DNA from: Metridium senile
Taxonomy: Eukaryota; Cnidaria; Anthozoa; Actiniaria; Metridiidae
Length of the DNA stretch: 64,000 bases
NCBI GenBank assembly: GCA_949775045.1
Contig: OX459107.1
Span: 14,258,679-14,322,678, forward strand
Direction of reading: 5' to 3'
Numbering within the stretch: position 1 is the stretch's first letter; the number at the start of each line of letters is the position of its first letter. The translations under genes and the position numbers were made by a program. Positions 11,401 through 24,100 of this stretch are shown here, in pieces. The notes under the pieces are model-generated. The model ran no database searches, was not told the DNA's origin, and saw only the letters and a program-made list of their open reading frames with translations.

Positions 11401-14400
11401 TTACCTATCGTTTATATCAAACACCGACGCAGCCTAAACTAGTTTACTCGCTAGTTTCCTTTACCTATACACAGTTAAAAAAGTATGTTATTCAAGCTGT
11501 CATTTTACCCTGGCAAAGAACGTCAGTTGATTTTGGAAACGTAAAACATTTTTGTAGTTTTTGCATTTCACATTTTCCGACGCTATTTAAAGTTGATATT
11601 GCAGCCGTACAAACGCGAGAGGCTAGTATGTAATGTATGTTTGTTCGTTTTCATTAATCAGTATATTACGAAAACAATCTTTACTTACTCTTTCTGACGT
11701 AAGTATTTCCTTGAAAATGCAATCCCTTCTTTCAAATATATAATTAAATAATGTCGAAAACTTTGCTTTTCGAGTAACAATAACTTGTATGAATAATAGT
11801 GGCAATTTCTCAACTAAGTTGTATTTATAGTATCAAGCAATGACGGAACATTTACGCATGGAACGCGTGACATTAACGCCTTTGTCGCTTAGACACATTC
11901 CAGAAAGGTCGCGAACGTGCCATGTTTCGCTATTACAATCAGGAACTAATATAAAGGTCATAGAACGGTCGTGTTTTGATTTTTTATTTATTAACTTGTG
12001 TGCGCTAATTGTTTTAGCAATTTTCTTAAGGTTTTGTTGCGTGTTTAACGTATTTTGTATTTGTTTATTTTGTGGTTTTAATTTTTAGCGCGCTTTTTGT
12101 GACATCAATACGTATTTTGGGTATTTTTGGAACAGTTACATCATTTTGCGTCAGTTTTTGGCTCGTTCCCTCACTGATTATTATTCAAATTATTTGCAAC
12201 AAAAGTATATTAACAGAATAATCGAAATATAATATCTATTAACTTTCAATTTCTTTGGACGATCGTTTCTTTTTTAGCCATCGCAGTTCTTTAATTTTTC
12301 AAAGAAATTACGGGATTTTTTGCGGACATGGTCGGCTTTCGCCGTGACACGGCGATTCGAATCGCACAGGAAGGGCTGCAATCAGGGCGCCCTAGCTGCA
12401 AAGGTCGACATGATATACAAATACAGTCACGTCAGTCTAAGCAAACAAAAAGGGTGTATTTTGAACTTTTCAAAGTTCAATAATATATAGTGTTTAATGT
12501 CCGGTTTGAACAAAGTCAATTCGAACTCAATTCACATCACGTAAAAAGCGCTCTCAACATTGTCAAACTACCCTCCCCTCCCTCGTCACTTTGTGACGTC
12601 ATTTTTTGTGACGCATATAAGGAGTTCTGAAATTACTGAAATTTTCGTTTGCATAGAATTTTACTTATTTGTCAACAAAAACAGTTGTTTTCTACTAGGT
12701 CTATTCAAGACGTTTTTGAGGTTTTTGGATTTAGACAGATTTTCTGAAACGACAAAAACTAAATGTGGATTTTAGTTTTTTTTATAGTATTTTTCAATTC
12801 ACCTGAGTTATTGATAATCAATGTTTTTACGAAAAACGCACGTGAATTTCGCAATTAAAATGCCTAAACAATTCAGTTGCGTTATCAATGCAGTATAGCC
12901 TTGTTGTTCCGAACTAGGACACATTTCTCTTGAAACTTTTGCAATTCAATTTAATAATTCGTAATTCGCAATTTAATAAGCGTTGTTCAACTGTATTATT
13001 TTGTAAGGGGTTAAAGTCTTATCATAGTCGGCATGTCAGACGTTGTTGTGGTTATCACGGGGTGGTCAAATGTTTTGTTCGTGTCAGTTGACACATGTGC
13101 ATGTGTTGTATATCTTGATTACAACTCTCCTGCTTTTGGATATATTTAATCCTTACAAGAATCATTATCATCAATTATCATTGTCATCATACTCATAGTC
13201 ATCATAATCATCACCTTTATTATTATAATTATAATAGTAATGATAATAATAATAATAATAATCATCATCATCGCCACTATCATCATTATAATAATAATCA
13301 TCATCACCACTATCATCATAAATTATAATAATAATCATCATCATCACCACTATCATTATAATAATCATCATCATCACCACTATCATTTTCATCATCATCA
13401 TCATAGTAAAAACGGCTTTATCATCGTCATCATCATCATCACCACTATCATCATTATAATAATCATCATCATCATCACCACTATCATTATAATAATCATC
13501 ATCATCACCACTATCATTTTCATCATCATCATCATAGTAAAAACGGCTTTATCATCGTCATCATCATCATCACCACTATCATCATTATAATAATAATCAT
13601 CATCATCGTCATCGTCATCATCATCATCACCACTATCATCATTATAATAATAATCATCGTCATCACCACTATCATCATTATAATAATAATCATCATCACC
13701 ACTATCATCATTATAATAATCATCATCATCATCGTCATCGTCATCATCATCATCACCACTATCATCATTATAATAATAATCATCGTCATCACCACTATCA
13801 TCATTATAATAATAATCATCATCACCACTATCATCATTATAATAATCATCATCATCATCGTCATCGTCATCATCATCATCACCACTATCATCATTATAAT
13901 AATAATCATCGTCATCACCACTATCATCATTATAATAATAATCATCATCACCACTATCATCATTATAATAATCATCATCATCATCGTCATCGTCATCATC
14001 ATCATCACCACTATCATCATTATAATAATCATCATCGTCATCACCACTATCATCATTATAATAATCATCATCATCATCACCACTATCATCATTATAATAA
14101 TCATCATCATCACCACTATCATTTTCATCATCATCATCATCATAACAACGGCTTTATCATCGTCGTCATCACCCGTTTCAACACCATAACCAATATCATA
14201 ATCGTCATTATCATCACATTAATTCCTTTATCATCACCATCAAGATCACCACTATCACTATCATCATCATCACTACCACCTTTATCGTCACCCGTATCAT
14301 CACCATCACCATCACCATCACCACCTTTATCATTATAATCATCATCACCATTATAATCATCATTACCATCACCCGTATCATCATCATAACCGATATCATC

Positions 14401-17293
14401 ATCATCATCACCATCACCACCTTTATCATCGTCGCCACCCGTATCATCATCACCCATATCATCATCATCATCATCATAACCAATATCATCATCATTACCA
14501 TCACCACCATCATCATCATCACCAATATCATCATCATTACCATCACCACCATCATCATCATAACCAATATCATCATCATCACCACCACCACCTTTATCAT
14601 CGTCGCCACCCGTATCATCATCACCCATATCATCATCATCATCATCACCATCATCATCATCACCAATATCATCATCATCATCACCACCACCACCTTTATC
14701 ATCGTCGCCACCCGTATCATCATCATCATAACCATCATTATCATCATCATAGCCTTTCATATCTCCTATTCCTATCCACAGTTCGTCTATGGAGTCTTCA
14801 TTCTTACACCAACGTGGTTCTCTATCAAGGACATAACTATCCCGTATGGAGCCTGGACATTAGTCCCCAGTCCAACTACTTCGCGACTGGTTCCCATGAC
14901 ACCACGGCCAGGTTATGGAACATTGAGTACAACTACCCCCTCAGGATATTTTCAGGACATATACAAGACGTTGATGTAAGAAAACCTGATTATCAAAACC
15001 GGTTTAACTTGTTCTTTGAATCGTCACGTGTCATCGTTTTCATCATCATCAACATCATCGAGATCTTAACTTCATTATTATCATCATTATTAACATCATT
15101 GTTATCGATATATTCATCATCAACATTATCGTCATCATTGTATTCATTGCCACTGTTGTCATCATCATCATCAGCATCGTAATCTTCATCGTTATCATCA
15201 TTATTAACATCATTGTATTCATTGCCATTGTTGTCATCGGCATCGTAATCTTCACCGTTATCATCATTATTAACATCATTGTATTCATTGCCACTGTTGT
15301 CATCATCATCATCAGCATCGTAATCTTCATCGTTATCATCATTATTAACATCATTGTATTCATTGCCACTGTTGTCATCATCATCATCATCGTAATCTTC
15401 ATCGTTATCATCATTATTAACATCATTGTATTCATTGCCACTGTTGTCATCATCATCATCATCATCGTAATCTTCATCGTTATCATCATTATTAACATCA
15501 TTGTATTCATTGCCATTGTTGTCATCATCATCAGCATCGTAATCTTCATCGTTATCATCATTATTAACATCATTGTATTCATTGCCACTGTTGTCATCAT
15601 CATCATCATTATCGTAATCTTCATCGTTATCATCATTATTAACATCATTGTATTCATTGCCATTGTTGTCATCATCATCATCAGCATCGTAATCTTCATC
15701 GTTATCATCATTATTAACATCATTGTATTCATTGCCACTGTTGTCATCATCATCATCAGCATCGTAATCTTCATCGTTATCATCATTATTAACATCATTG
15801 TATTCATTGCCATTGTTGTCATCATCATCAGCATCGTAATCTTCATCGTTATCATCATTATTAACATCATTGTATTCATTGCCACTGTTGTCATCATCAT
15901 CATCAGCATCGTAATCTTCATCGTTATCATCATTATTAACATCATTGTATTCATTGCCATTGTTGTCATCATCATCATCAGCATCGTAATCTTCATCGTT
16001 ATCATCATTATTAACATCATTGTATTCATTGCCACTGTTGTCATCATCATCATCAGCATCGTAATCTTCATCGTTATCATCATTATTAACATCATTGTAT
16101 TCATTGCCACTGTTGTCATCATCATCATCAGCATCGTAATCTTCATCGTTATCATCATTATTAACATCATTGTATTCATTGCCACTGTTGTCATCAGCAT
16201 CATCAGCATCGTAATCTTCATCGTTATATCATCATTATTAACATCATTGTATTCATTGCCATTGTTGTCATCATCGTCATCAGCATCGTAATCTTCATCG
16301 TTATCATCATTATCAACATCGTATTAATCGCCATCATTTACACGATTTCATCTTCTCAGAGCGTCAAGTTCCATCCTAATTGTAACTACATTGCGACGGG
16401 TTCTACAGACAAGACATGTCGACTGTGGGATATCCAGGCTGGGAGTTGTGTACGTTTATTCAGAGGGCATAAGGTAAACGTCATGTTTACAACTGTTAAC
16501 GATATACACGTGATCTCGCTTCGAAGCGCGCAAAGGATTGTTCGTCAAAACGAATAGTTCCAAAATGGCGCCTCGAGACGAAAACAATTTCGGTTACTTT
16601 CAGGCATTTGCGTTTTGTTTTTATTCTTTTTTATCGCTGATAAAGCAGCAGTAAAACAGAACGTTTTAATGTAAAGTTATTTTAAGGATGTATTTATCGA
16701 GGGTTAACACGGGAAACAACTCTCTAGAACGACGCCATCTTGGAACTGTTGGCAATGTGACAGAAATGCTTCTGATTGGCTTAGAGCGGTTTTCGTATGA
16801 TTATGAAACGGACGTGCAGTCTTCATCAACCGTTTTTGAAATAGCTGTATATAATTCACACCATCCATGCATCCAGATGTACTTAAGTTTACCAGGCTAA
16901 ATAATTATTATCATTTTCCAGGGCGGTATTTTCTCACTCGGCATATCACCAGATGGCAAATATATCGTATCATCTGGAGAAGACAAGCGCATACGAGTAT
17001 GGGACCTCTCCGCTGGCAGTCTTCTAAAAGAGCTTTGCGGGCACACCGACACAGTGTACAGCCTTTGTTTCAGCCCCGACGGGACTCTTCTTGTATCCGG
17101 TGGATTGGATAACCATGTACGCGTGTGGGACTTCTCACAAGTGTCAAAAACCACGCATGCGCAGAGTGGTAGTAGTACGGCTCAATCTAATGAACTTTTG
17201 GCTTCGTATTCAACGCGCAGTGCTTCGGTCACGTGTGTGAAGTTTAGCTCTTGTAACATGGTATTAGCAGCTGGAGCGGCTAATGTGAACTAG
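8471..17293 (+). CDS. TAF5L: TAF5L (PAF65-beta), SAGA complex WD40 subunit
   Basis: Structural subunit of the SAGA/PCAF histone acetyltransferase co-activator in the nucleus. Exons: 8471-9294, 9464-9612, 9857-9997, 14782-14975, 16360-16473, 16922-17293 (TAG stop). Total 1794 nt, 597 residues, close to the vertebrate length (~589). All introns are GT..AG with phases 2,1,1,0,0. The first exon encodes the helical TAF5 N-terminal domain (YGSLKSFITGANTAYRQELV onward) and ends in LKESIENVRNGP, a TAF5L signature. Later exons encode WD40 repeats, e.g. GGFEDSSVHLWSL, GHNYPVWSLDISP, GSHDTTARLW, GSTDKTCRLWDI, GEDKRIRVWDL and GLDNHVRVWDF. Distinguished from TAF5 by the YQGHNYPVW and STDKTCRLW-type repeats and the short N-terminus. 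The ATG at 8471 fits; an upstream in-frame TTG is not a start. Introns 3 and 4 are almost entirely tandem repeats. Confidence 0.94.
9335..9395. repeat. (TTCTC)n microsatellite
   Basis: Pentanucleotide TTCTC/CATCTC run in TAF5L intron 1. Confidence 0.85.
9750..9835. repeat. (GTCT)n-(GTTC)n-(GACT)n tetranucleotide run
   Basis: Consecutive GTCT, GTTC and TGAC tetramer runs in TAF5L intron 2, about 20 bases before the exon 3 acceptor at 9856. Confidence 0.9.
10030..11090. repeat. ~97-bp minisatellite
   Basis: About ten diverged copies of a unit containing GAATGGTTTGAGCCCAGGTG, TGATCATCTGG/TTGGTTGTCTTGG and TTGAGAAAGACTGTTGGTGT. Intron 3 of TAF5L. The unit resembles one arm of palindromic elements at ~29465-29660 and ~49877-50040. 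Confidence 0.85.
11190..11460 (-). repeat. Satellite S1, 95-bp unit x3
   Basis: Three almost identical 95-bp units (ATTACCTATCGTTTATATC, CACCGACGCAGCC, ACTAGTTTACTCGCTAGTTT). The reverse-complement family recurs at 28850-29190 and 47045-47560, the same orientation at 61690-61870, and diverged relatives at 63080-63500. Confidence 0.9.
11640..13160. other. TAF5L intron 3, unclassified stretch
   Basis: Mixed AT-rich sequence. Short open frames (11840-12088, 12560-12775 plus) have no splice context or recognisable similarity. I see no gene here. Confidence 0.5.
13160..14760. repeat. (ATC)n array with higher-order units, TAF5L intron 3
   Basis: Left half: repeats of ATCACCACTATCATCATTAT plus (ATA)n and (ATC)n with a recurring higher-order block of about 120 bp near 13690-14000. 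Right half (14150-14760): CACCTTTATCATCGTCGCCACCCGTATC-type units. It ends only about 20 bases before the exon 4 acceptor. Confidence 0.95.
15030..16335. repeat. 75-78-bp minisatellite, ~15 units, TAF5L intron 4
   Basis: Unit of CATCAGCATCGTAATCTTC + ATCGTTATCATCATTATTAAC + ATCATTGTATTCATTGCCAC + TGTTGTCATC. Units differ mainly in the number of ATC triplets and in a GCCACTG/GCCATTG switch that alternates along the array. The long open frame across it (minus) is an artefact of a period divisible by three. Confidence 0.95.
16503..16830 (+). repeat. Dispersed repeat R2, copy 1
   Basis: GTGATCTCGCTTCGAAGCGC, AAAATGGCGCCTCGAGACG and GACGCCATCTTGGAACTGTT recur in the same order at 20118-20400. Lies in TAF5L intron 5. 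The open frame 16688-16900 within it is not supported. Confidence 0.75.
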
Positions 17294-17394
17294 ACTTGAT
17301 CACGTGATGGAATCAATCGATACTTTCGTTGTTGAGCTACGTGTGCTGGCTTGCCTATATATATATATATATATATATAGCTTATTTTTTTTTT

Positions 17395-19265
17395 AAATTA
17401 TGCTGCACATTTGTAAAATAAATATTTTATTTTGTAAACGCTTGTTGTCTTTATTCTTGTCGTAGCTCAACAACGTAGAATAGGGACCTTAAGGCCCGTT
17501 CACACGAGCGATTTTTGCGGCGATTTGAGGTGCGATTTTCGTGGCGATTTTTACGGCGATGAAAATTCGCGCGTGTGAACAACCGGCGATTTTACTGCGA
17601 TTTTGGAAATTCACGTCGCCGCGATATCGCAGGTGTTTTGAACATGTTCAAATTTGACCGCGATTCAGCTGCGATTTATTTAGAAAACTGTGAAAATTAG
17701 AACTAGGAGTCCCCCAATAGGAAATGTGTAGCTAATGTGTAGCAAAAATGATCATTTTTTCATAAAACTCGCAGAAACTTGTAGCAAAAGTTTATACTGA
17801 AAAGCTGAAAAGCCACAGTAAAATCGCTGTTCACACGCGCGTTTACATCGCCGTAAACTGAATCGCTGTAAAAATCGCACCTCAAATCGCCGCAAAAATC
17901 GCTCGTGTGAACGGGCCTTAAGGTTGAGCTATGTTGTTGAGCTACGACAAAAATAAAGACAACAAGCGTTTACAAAATAAAATATTTATTTTACAAATGT
18001 GCAGCATAATTTAAAAAAAATAAGCTACGTGTGCTGGCTTGCTTGAGGTCCCTATTCTACGTTGTTGAGATACGTGTACTGCCCCTATTCTACGTTGTTG
18101 AGCTACGTGTGCTGGCTTGCTTGAGGTCCCTATTCTACGTTGTTGAGCTACGTGTGCTGGCTTGCTTAAGGTCCCTATTCTACGTTGTTGAGCTACGTGT
18201 GCTGGCTTGCTTAAGGTCCCTATTCTACGTTGTTGAGCTACGTGTGCTGGTTGCTTAAGGTCCCTATTCTACGTTGTTGAGCTACGTGTGCTGGTTGCTT
18301 AAGGTCCCTATTCTACGTTGTTGAGCTACGTGTGCTGGTTGCTTAAGGTCCCTATTCTACGTTGCTGAGCTACGTGCACTGGTTGCTTAAGGTCCCTATT
18401 CTACGTTGCTGAGCTACGTATGCACTGGCTTGCTTGAGGTCCCTATTCTACGTTGTTGAGCTACGTGTGCTGGCTTGCTTGAGGTCCCTATTCTACGTTG
18501 TTGAGCTACGTGCGCTGGCTTGCTTAGGTCCCTATTCTACGTTGTTGAGCTACGTGTGCTGGCTTGCTTGAGGTCCCTATTCTACGTTGTTGAGCTACGT
18601 GTGCTGGCTTGCTTGAGGTCCCTATTCTACGTTGTTGAGCTACGTGTGCTGGCTTGCTTAAGGTCCATATTCTACGTTGTTGAGCTACGTGTGCTGGCTT
18701 GCTTAAGGTCCCTATTCTACGTTGTTGAGCTGCGTGTACTGGCTTGCTTAAGGTCCCTATTCTACGTTGTTGAGCTACGTGTGCTGGCTTGCTTAAGGTC
18801 CCTATTCTACGTTGCTGAGCTACGTGTGCTGGCTTGCTTGAGGTCCCTATTCTACGTTGTTGAGCTACGTGCTGGCTTGCTTTAGGTCCCTATTCTACGT
18901 TGTTGAGCTACGTGTGCTGGCTTGCTTAAGGTCCTTATTCTACGTTGTTGAGCTACGTGCGCTGGCTTGCTTGAGGTCCCTATTCTACGTTGTTGAGCTA
19001 CGTGTGCTGGCTTGCTTAAGGTCCTTATTCTACGTTGTTGAGTTACGTGTGCTGGCTTGCTTAAGGTCCCTATTCTACGTTATTGAGCTACGTGCGCTGG
19101 CTTGCTTGAGGTCCCTATTCTACGTTGTTGAGCTACGTACGTTGGCTTGCTTAAGGTCTCTATTCTATATCGTTAGCTACGACAAAAACAAAGAAAAATA
19201 AAGACAACAAGCATTTACAAAATAAAAATATTTATTTTACAAATGTGCAGCATAATTTTCTGAAG
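17395..19265. repeat. Composite palindrome and 45-bp minisatellite downstream of TAF5L
   Basis: The block AAAATAAATATTTTATTTTG...GTAGCTCAACAACGTAGAAT (17395-17485) is inverted relative to 17930-18030, and the same direct-orientation block returns at 19172-19260. Between the two direct blocks is an array of a 45-bp unit (GAGCTACGTGTGCTGGCTTG + CTTGAGGTCCCTATTCTACG), about 24 copies, 18045-19170. The 15-residue periodic open frames here are artefacts. Confidence 0.9.
17493..17917. mobile_element. TTAA-flanked MITE (piggyBac-like), 425 bp
   Basis: Inverted ends GGCCCGTTCACACGAGCGAT and ATCGCTCGTGTGAACGGGCC, flanked on both sides by TTAA (17489-17492 and 17918-17921). TTAA duplication is the hallmark of piggyBac insertions. 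It sits in the loop of the surrounding palindrome. Confidence 0.85.
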
Positions 19266-19440
19266 CACTGAATAGCCCAGCAATTTTCGATATTTTGGTT
19301 GAGTGATCATCCAACACATAAACCAAGACGAAATTCATTTGTGTATGATCATTCAACCAAAATATCGAAATTGGGCTATCATCTTAATACGATATCAAAC
19401 ATCAATTACCGAGTGCTTAGTCGCTCTCATTCAAACTAAA

Positions 19441-19914
19441 GGCCCGGGCAAACGGTTTCAACATTTGCTTCAACATCCGTTCGATTTTGTTGAATGACAA
19501 TGTTTAATAAATGCTTTTAAACTCTTTTAACATCGACTCAACACGTTTCAACAATGTTGAACGAGTTTAAAAAATTCATGAATAATTAATGACTATTTTG
19601 TCCTCGTAACCATGACGAGTGGTCTAAATCCTGATTCACCCTAATTTACATAAACTTTAACCTGAATTTTCTCTAATAAACTTTCATAAATCCTTGATTT
19701 TTTTTACAAAAACACAAAATATAGGTTGGAGTTTTTTAAGCCGTTTAGTAATCTCGCAGATCGTGTTTTATCAGGATTTAAACCACTTGGCTTCGCCGCG
19801 TGGTTTAAATCCTGATAAAACACTCCTGCTCGTTTACTAAACTATACTTAAACATTTCTATTCATCAAAATCGAACGAATATTGAAGCAAATGTTGAAAC
19901 CGTTTGCCCGGGCC
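19441..19914. mobile_element. MITE with GGCCCGGGCAAACGG ends
   Basis: Inverted termini GGCCCGGGCAAACGGTTTCA and TGAAACCGTTTGCCCGGGCC, with CAACATTTGCTTCAA / TTGAAGCAAATGTTG inside. A second member is at 34232-34590. No coding content. Confidence 0.85.
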
Positions 19915-19970
19915 TTAATCACCCTAAACCCCAATAAAAAGTTGTAAGGAATTCCATTCGGTCAAACAGT

Positions 19971-20089
19971 AAGGCCTAGTTCAAACGTCGCATCTTATAT
20001 GTGCTCAATCTAATGCAAAGAATTCAAACAAGATTTTGCTCATTTGCATTGGACTTGGCACATGTGAGATGCGACGTTTGAACTAGGTC
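19971..20089. mobile_element. Short foldback MITE (AGGCCTAGTTCAAACG)
   Basis: GGCCTAGTTCAAACGTCGCA and TGCGACGTTTGAACTAGGTC are inverted. About 119 bp in total with a short loop. Confidence 0.8.
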
Positions 20090-20117
20090 ACAGCGTGACA
20101 GTAACAGCAGTAGTCAC

Positions 20118-20400
20118 AACCAGGTGATCTCGCATTGAAGCGCGGAAAGGATTGTTGGTCAAAACGAACAGTTCTAAAATGGCGCCTCGAGACAGTTACG
20201 ATTTCGGTTACTTTTAGGCATTCGTATTTTGTTTGTATTCTTTTTTAATGCTGATAGAACAACAGAAAGCTTTTGTTGTCCAAGTTATATATTTTTTTTT
20301 AATGTAAAGTTATGTCAAGGACCTATTTATCGAACGACGCCATCTTGGAACTGTTGGCGATGCGACAAAAATGCTTCCGATTGGCTTGTACTAACCGGAA
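20118..20400 (+). repeat. Dispersed repeat R2, copy 2
   Basis: Same ordered blocks as at 16503-16830, including AAAATGGCGCCTCGAGAC and CGACGCCATCTTGGAACTGTT. Intergenic, between the converging TAF5L and zinc-finger genes. Confidence 0.75.
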
Positions 20401-20629
20401 ATGCGCTGCGTAAAATTACCTGGAAGAGACTACAAAGTTTTCCAAAAACGCCATATTTGCACAACACCAACATGATCTGTTTTTTTTTGTGTGTTTTGTC
20501 TTCTAAGTGCAAAATACAAACGAATTATTTCACTTGTAACAGAAGTGATGACACGAAAAATGCAACATTGAAACGGAGCGTAAAATCGTGCGTGACAAAA
20601 ATCAACCGTGACACTGTGTGACGTTAATG

Positions 20630-21075
20630 GTATCCGTGACAAGTACTGCGTGACACTTAACGCGACTATGATCGTGACAACTATTGCTCAGTAGGCAATA
20701 GTGTCCGTGATAGGTACAGCGTGACTGACTAAACGCAATCGTGAGTTGCTCAGTAGGCAATAGTATCCGTGACAAGAAATGCGTGACACTAAACGCGACT
20801 ATGATCGTGACTTGCTAAGTTGGCAATAGTATCCGTGACAGGTAATGCGTGACACTAAACGCGACTATGATCGTTAGTTGCTCTGTAGGCAATAGTATCC
20901 GTGACAGGTAATGCGTGACACTAAATGTGACTGATCGTGAGTTGCTCAGTAGGCAATAGTATCCGTGACAGATAATGCGTGACACTATGATCGTGAGTTG
21001 CTCAGTAGGCAAAGGTGTCCAGCGTGACACGTACTGGTCGTACAATGGTCGTGACACAGACCATGACGTGACCAT
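20630..21075. repeat. 66-bp minisatellite x6-7
   Basis: Unit with CGTGACACTAAACGCGACTA, TGATCGTGAGTTGCTCAGTA and GGCAATAGTATCCGTGACAG. It ends about 45 bases from the stop codon of the zinc-finger gene. Confidence 0.9.
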
Positions 21076-21121
21076 GACCACACCCTATGCAAAGGATCTC
21101 CGTCCACTCACGTGATCAACG

Positions 21122-24100
21122 TCACCCAGTCCCCGCTTCGGCCGTTGCTTGTTCAGAGGGTTTTGGAGCGATATGTTGAAACTGAGTTGGGTTGTACCCC
21201 GCCGTGGACGACCGCTCGTGCGTTGCTTTATGCCTCGTCAGTAAGATTGCGTTACTATAAGTCTTTCCGCATACGTCACAGGTGTGAACCATGTCCGAGT
21301 CAACTGTTGGTGTCTTCTTGTGGTAAGTATCCCGATGCATCTTGAGGCAGAGGGGAGTAGTGAACTGAGTACCACAGTCTTCACACTCCAAGGTCTTCAC
21401 GATCTTCTGGTGGATGGTAGTATTATGACGACGAAGATCAGCTGCAGCATAATGAAAAAAACACTAAGTCAGCTTTAGCCTGCCCTTCATCGCGTCCCTC
21501 CCCTTCCCCTCGCCTTCCCCTTCCCTAAGGGACATCTATATACATCAATGACATAAGAGAGCCCCTCCCAGGGGTTTTAGGGAGCAAGGGAACAAGCACA
21601 TTTATTTTAAGGGAACAAGGAAACAGAATATGATAAAACAATAGTTTCTTAGGATCATGGGAACAGAACAGAACATTTTAGGGAAACAGTTATTTTACTT
21701 ATGGGGAACAAGCGAGAAAATGCAAAAAGATCAAGGGAACATGGGAGCATGCACATGTGAAGCAGAACATGTAACCCATGCAGTGCCCGCCCAACCCTAG
21801 TACAGTTGCATGTATTCAAAATATGTAATGTAATGTTTCATTCAGAAGAAATAGTTTTGTAGTGCAATGTTAGCATAATAGCTTGTTGAGTTGTTTAATT
21901 GTTAATAAAATAGTCAGTTGGCGGTAGTCGGCTAGACAATAAGCTCCCAGTGGTGTGTGAGAAATTTGTTTTCTCGTAATACGACTGACTGCGAATGAAT
22001 TATAACACTCAAATCAAAATATACAATGCAAAGCATGCCGGTAGTGGCCATGGGTCTTTACAGCGCGACGCAACTTACCGTGGCCACCTAATTAAAGTTT
22101 TGTACAAGTTAACCAATCAGAAAGCGTGAATTTGACGTGAAAGACACGCCGATTGTCAAACGGTTAACACTTTGAAATGTTCAAAGCGAAGACAAGAGTA
22201 AAGTTTATAAGTGACTGAAAAACCTCTCAGGATGTTTAAATTTGAAAAGGTGTAGCAAACAATTTGAAAAGTGAAACTTTTGCACGCTAAACTAACTTGT
22301 ACAAAACTTTAATTGACTGGCCACACGGTAAGGCGCGTTTGCTGTAAGCAACTGGTAAGTAACCTGGGTTGCTAGTGACAACCAGGCTCAAGTAGCAACA
22401 CTAACCTGATTTACTGAAGGTCGCTGGACAGAGTTCACAGTCGAATGACTTCTCTTTACCATCATGCACCGCGAGGTTATGTCGACGTAAATCACCTGAA
22501 ATGAGAGATTGTTATGTTATCTTTGTTTTACAAGTAATATACACCTATTTCAATTAACGTTGTCCATCTGGAATGGTTGTTCTGAGACCGATAGGAATTG
22601 TGTGATTTCATTAAATTGCAAATAGATTGTTTTAATCACACTTGAATGGTGCTGAATTACAGATAACAGTTTTTCAGAAGTAAACATTAATATTTAAGCG
22701 TGATTATAATAGTGCAATTGCAGTTTAAAGAGCCCCCACAATTCCTATCGGTCTCAGATCAACCATTCCAGATGGACAACGTTAATTGAAATAGGTGTAT
22801 ACAATATGAGCGGCCGATCTGTATCCGATATACAACGGCGAGTCGAAGACGAGCCGTTGTATATCGGATACAGATCGGACGCGAATATTGTATAGAACTT
22901 ATGAAAGTCCAACGTTAGTTCTTTCATATTTTACTAAAATTGTCAAGATAAATGTAAATCTGTCCGAGAAAATTCAAGTTGAAACTCATGCAAATCAGGA
23001 CGAAATCTGTATGAGATTTACAGAACTCGTCACGGCATTGAGTTCTTTTGTAAAAGTCTCATTAATCATTCATGAATTTTATAAGGGTGACATATTAACC
23101 ACTATCAGAGTTATCTAACATACAACCGTCAGGTTAGCACAGTCCTTCAACGTTAGTCAAATCAAGCACTGGCCACACACAGGCAACTCCATGGCCTACT
23201 CTCTCAAATAGTGGTGTGTATTCTTTTATATCCCTCTCCCAAAGCAATTTGTTAGTGTGGAGAGGCAGGACCTCCGAAGCAGTACATACCTGTTTCAAAA
23301 ATCGTTGTCGCAGCCGAAGCTACCGTCCACACTCTGTAGCTTGCAAAGGACGTTGGTTACATGGACATAATTTGTGATTTATTGCACGTTTTTGAAATAG
23401 ATATTTCTATTTGCATCTACCACAACAACAACTTGCTATAAATCGATAACAAGAGACGAAAATCCGACATAATTTGCAGGCTTCAGAGTGTGGACGGTGG
23501 CTTTGTTTGCGACAACGATTTTTGAAATAGGTGTATACCATAGGGTTATTACATACCAGATCTGTTGAAGGATTTAGGACACTGATCACACGAGAAAGGT
23601 CTCTGTTCTGAGTGCGTCACGATGTGTCTGCCTAGCTTGCTTGACGTTGCGAACGTCTTGGGACACTGTGGACACTTGTGAGGTTTCTCACCCGTGTGGA
23701 TGTAGGTGTGTGTCTTTAGGGAGATGGTTGTAGCGAAGCTCTTGTCACAGTGCTTACAACGATATGGTCGTTCACCTTGGAAGGAACGTTGATCATTATT
23801 GCTATCATCATCACCATTATTAACGCGGTCATCACAATTATCATCACCATCATTATCGTCACCATCATGATCGTCACCATCATCCATATTACCACCATAA
23901 TGATCGTCATCACCATTACTAACATCATTACAATAATCTTCATCACCATCATAATCACTATCATCGTCATCATTACCGGCACCACTATCCATCATGAACG
24001 CCATAACAACATCATCATCATCATAATCATCGCCATTATCATCGCAATCGTCATCACCATCATCCCTATTGTCATCAACAACACCATCATATTATTACCT

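Noticed and set aside
15055..16221. 388-residue Met/Thr/Ile-rich open frame on the minus strand
   Set aside because: Translation of the 75-78-bp intronic ATC-type array; lies within a TAF5L intron.
16688..16900. 70-residue frame in TAF5L intron 5
   Set aside because: Overlaps dispersed repeat R2 (second copy at 20118) and is not in phase with flanking exons.
18045..19170. CRISPR-like regular array
   Set aside because: Units are contiguous with no unique spacers, and the locus is animal nuclear DNA.
18031..19201. Open frames with a 15-residue repeat (LACLRSLFYVVELRV)
   Set aside because: Direct translation of a 45-bp minisatellite; the period is divisible by three so the frame stays open. 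No splice context, no coding bias.
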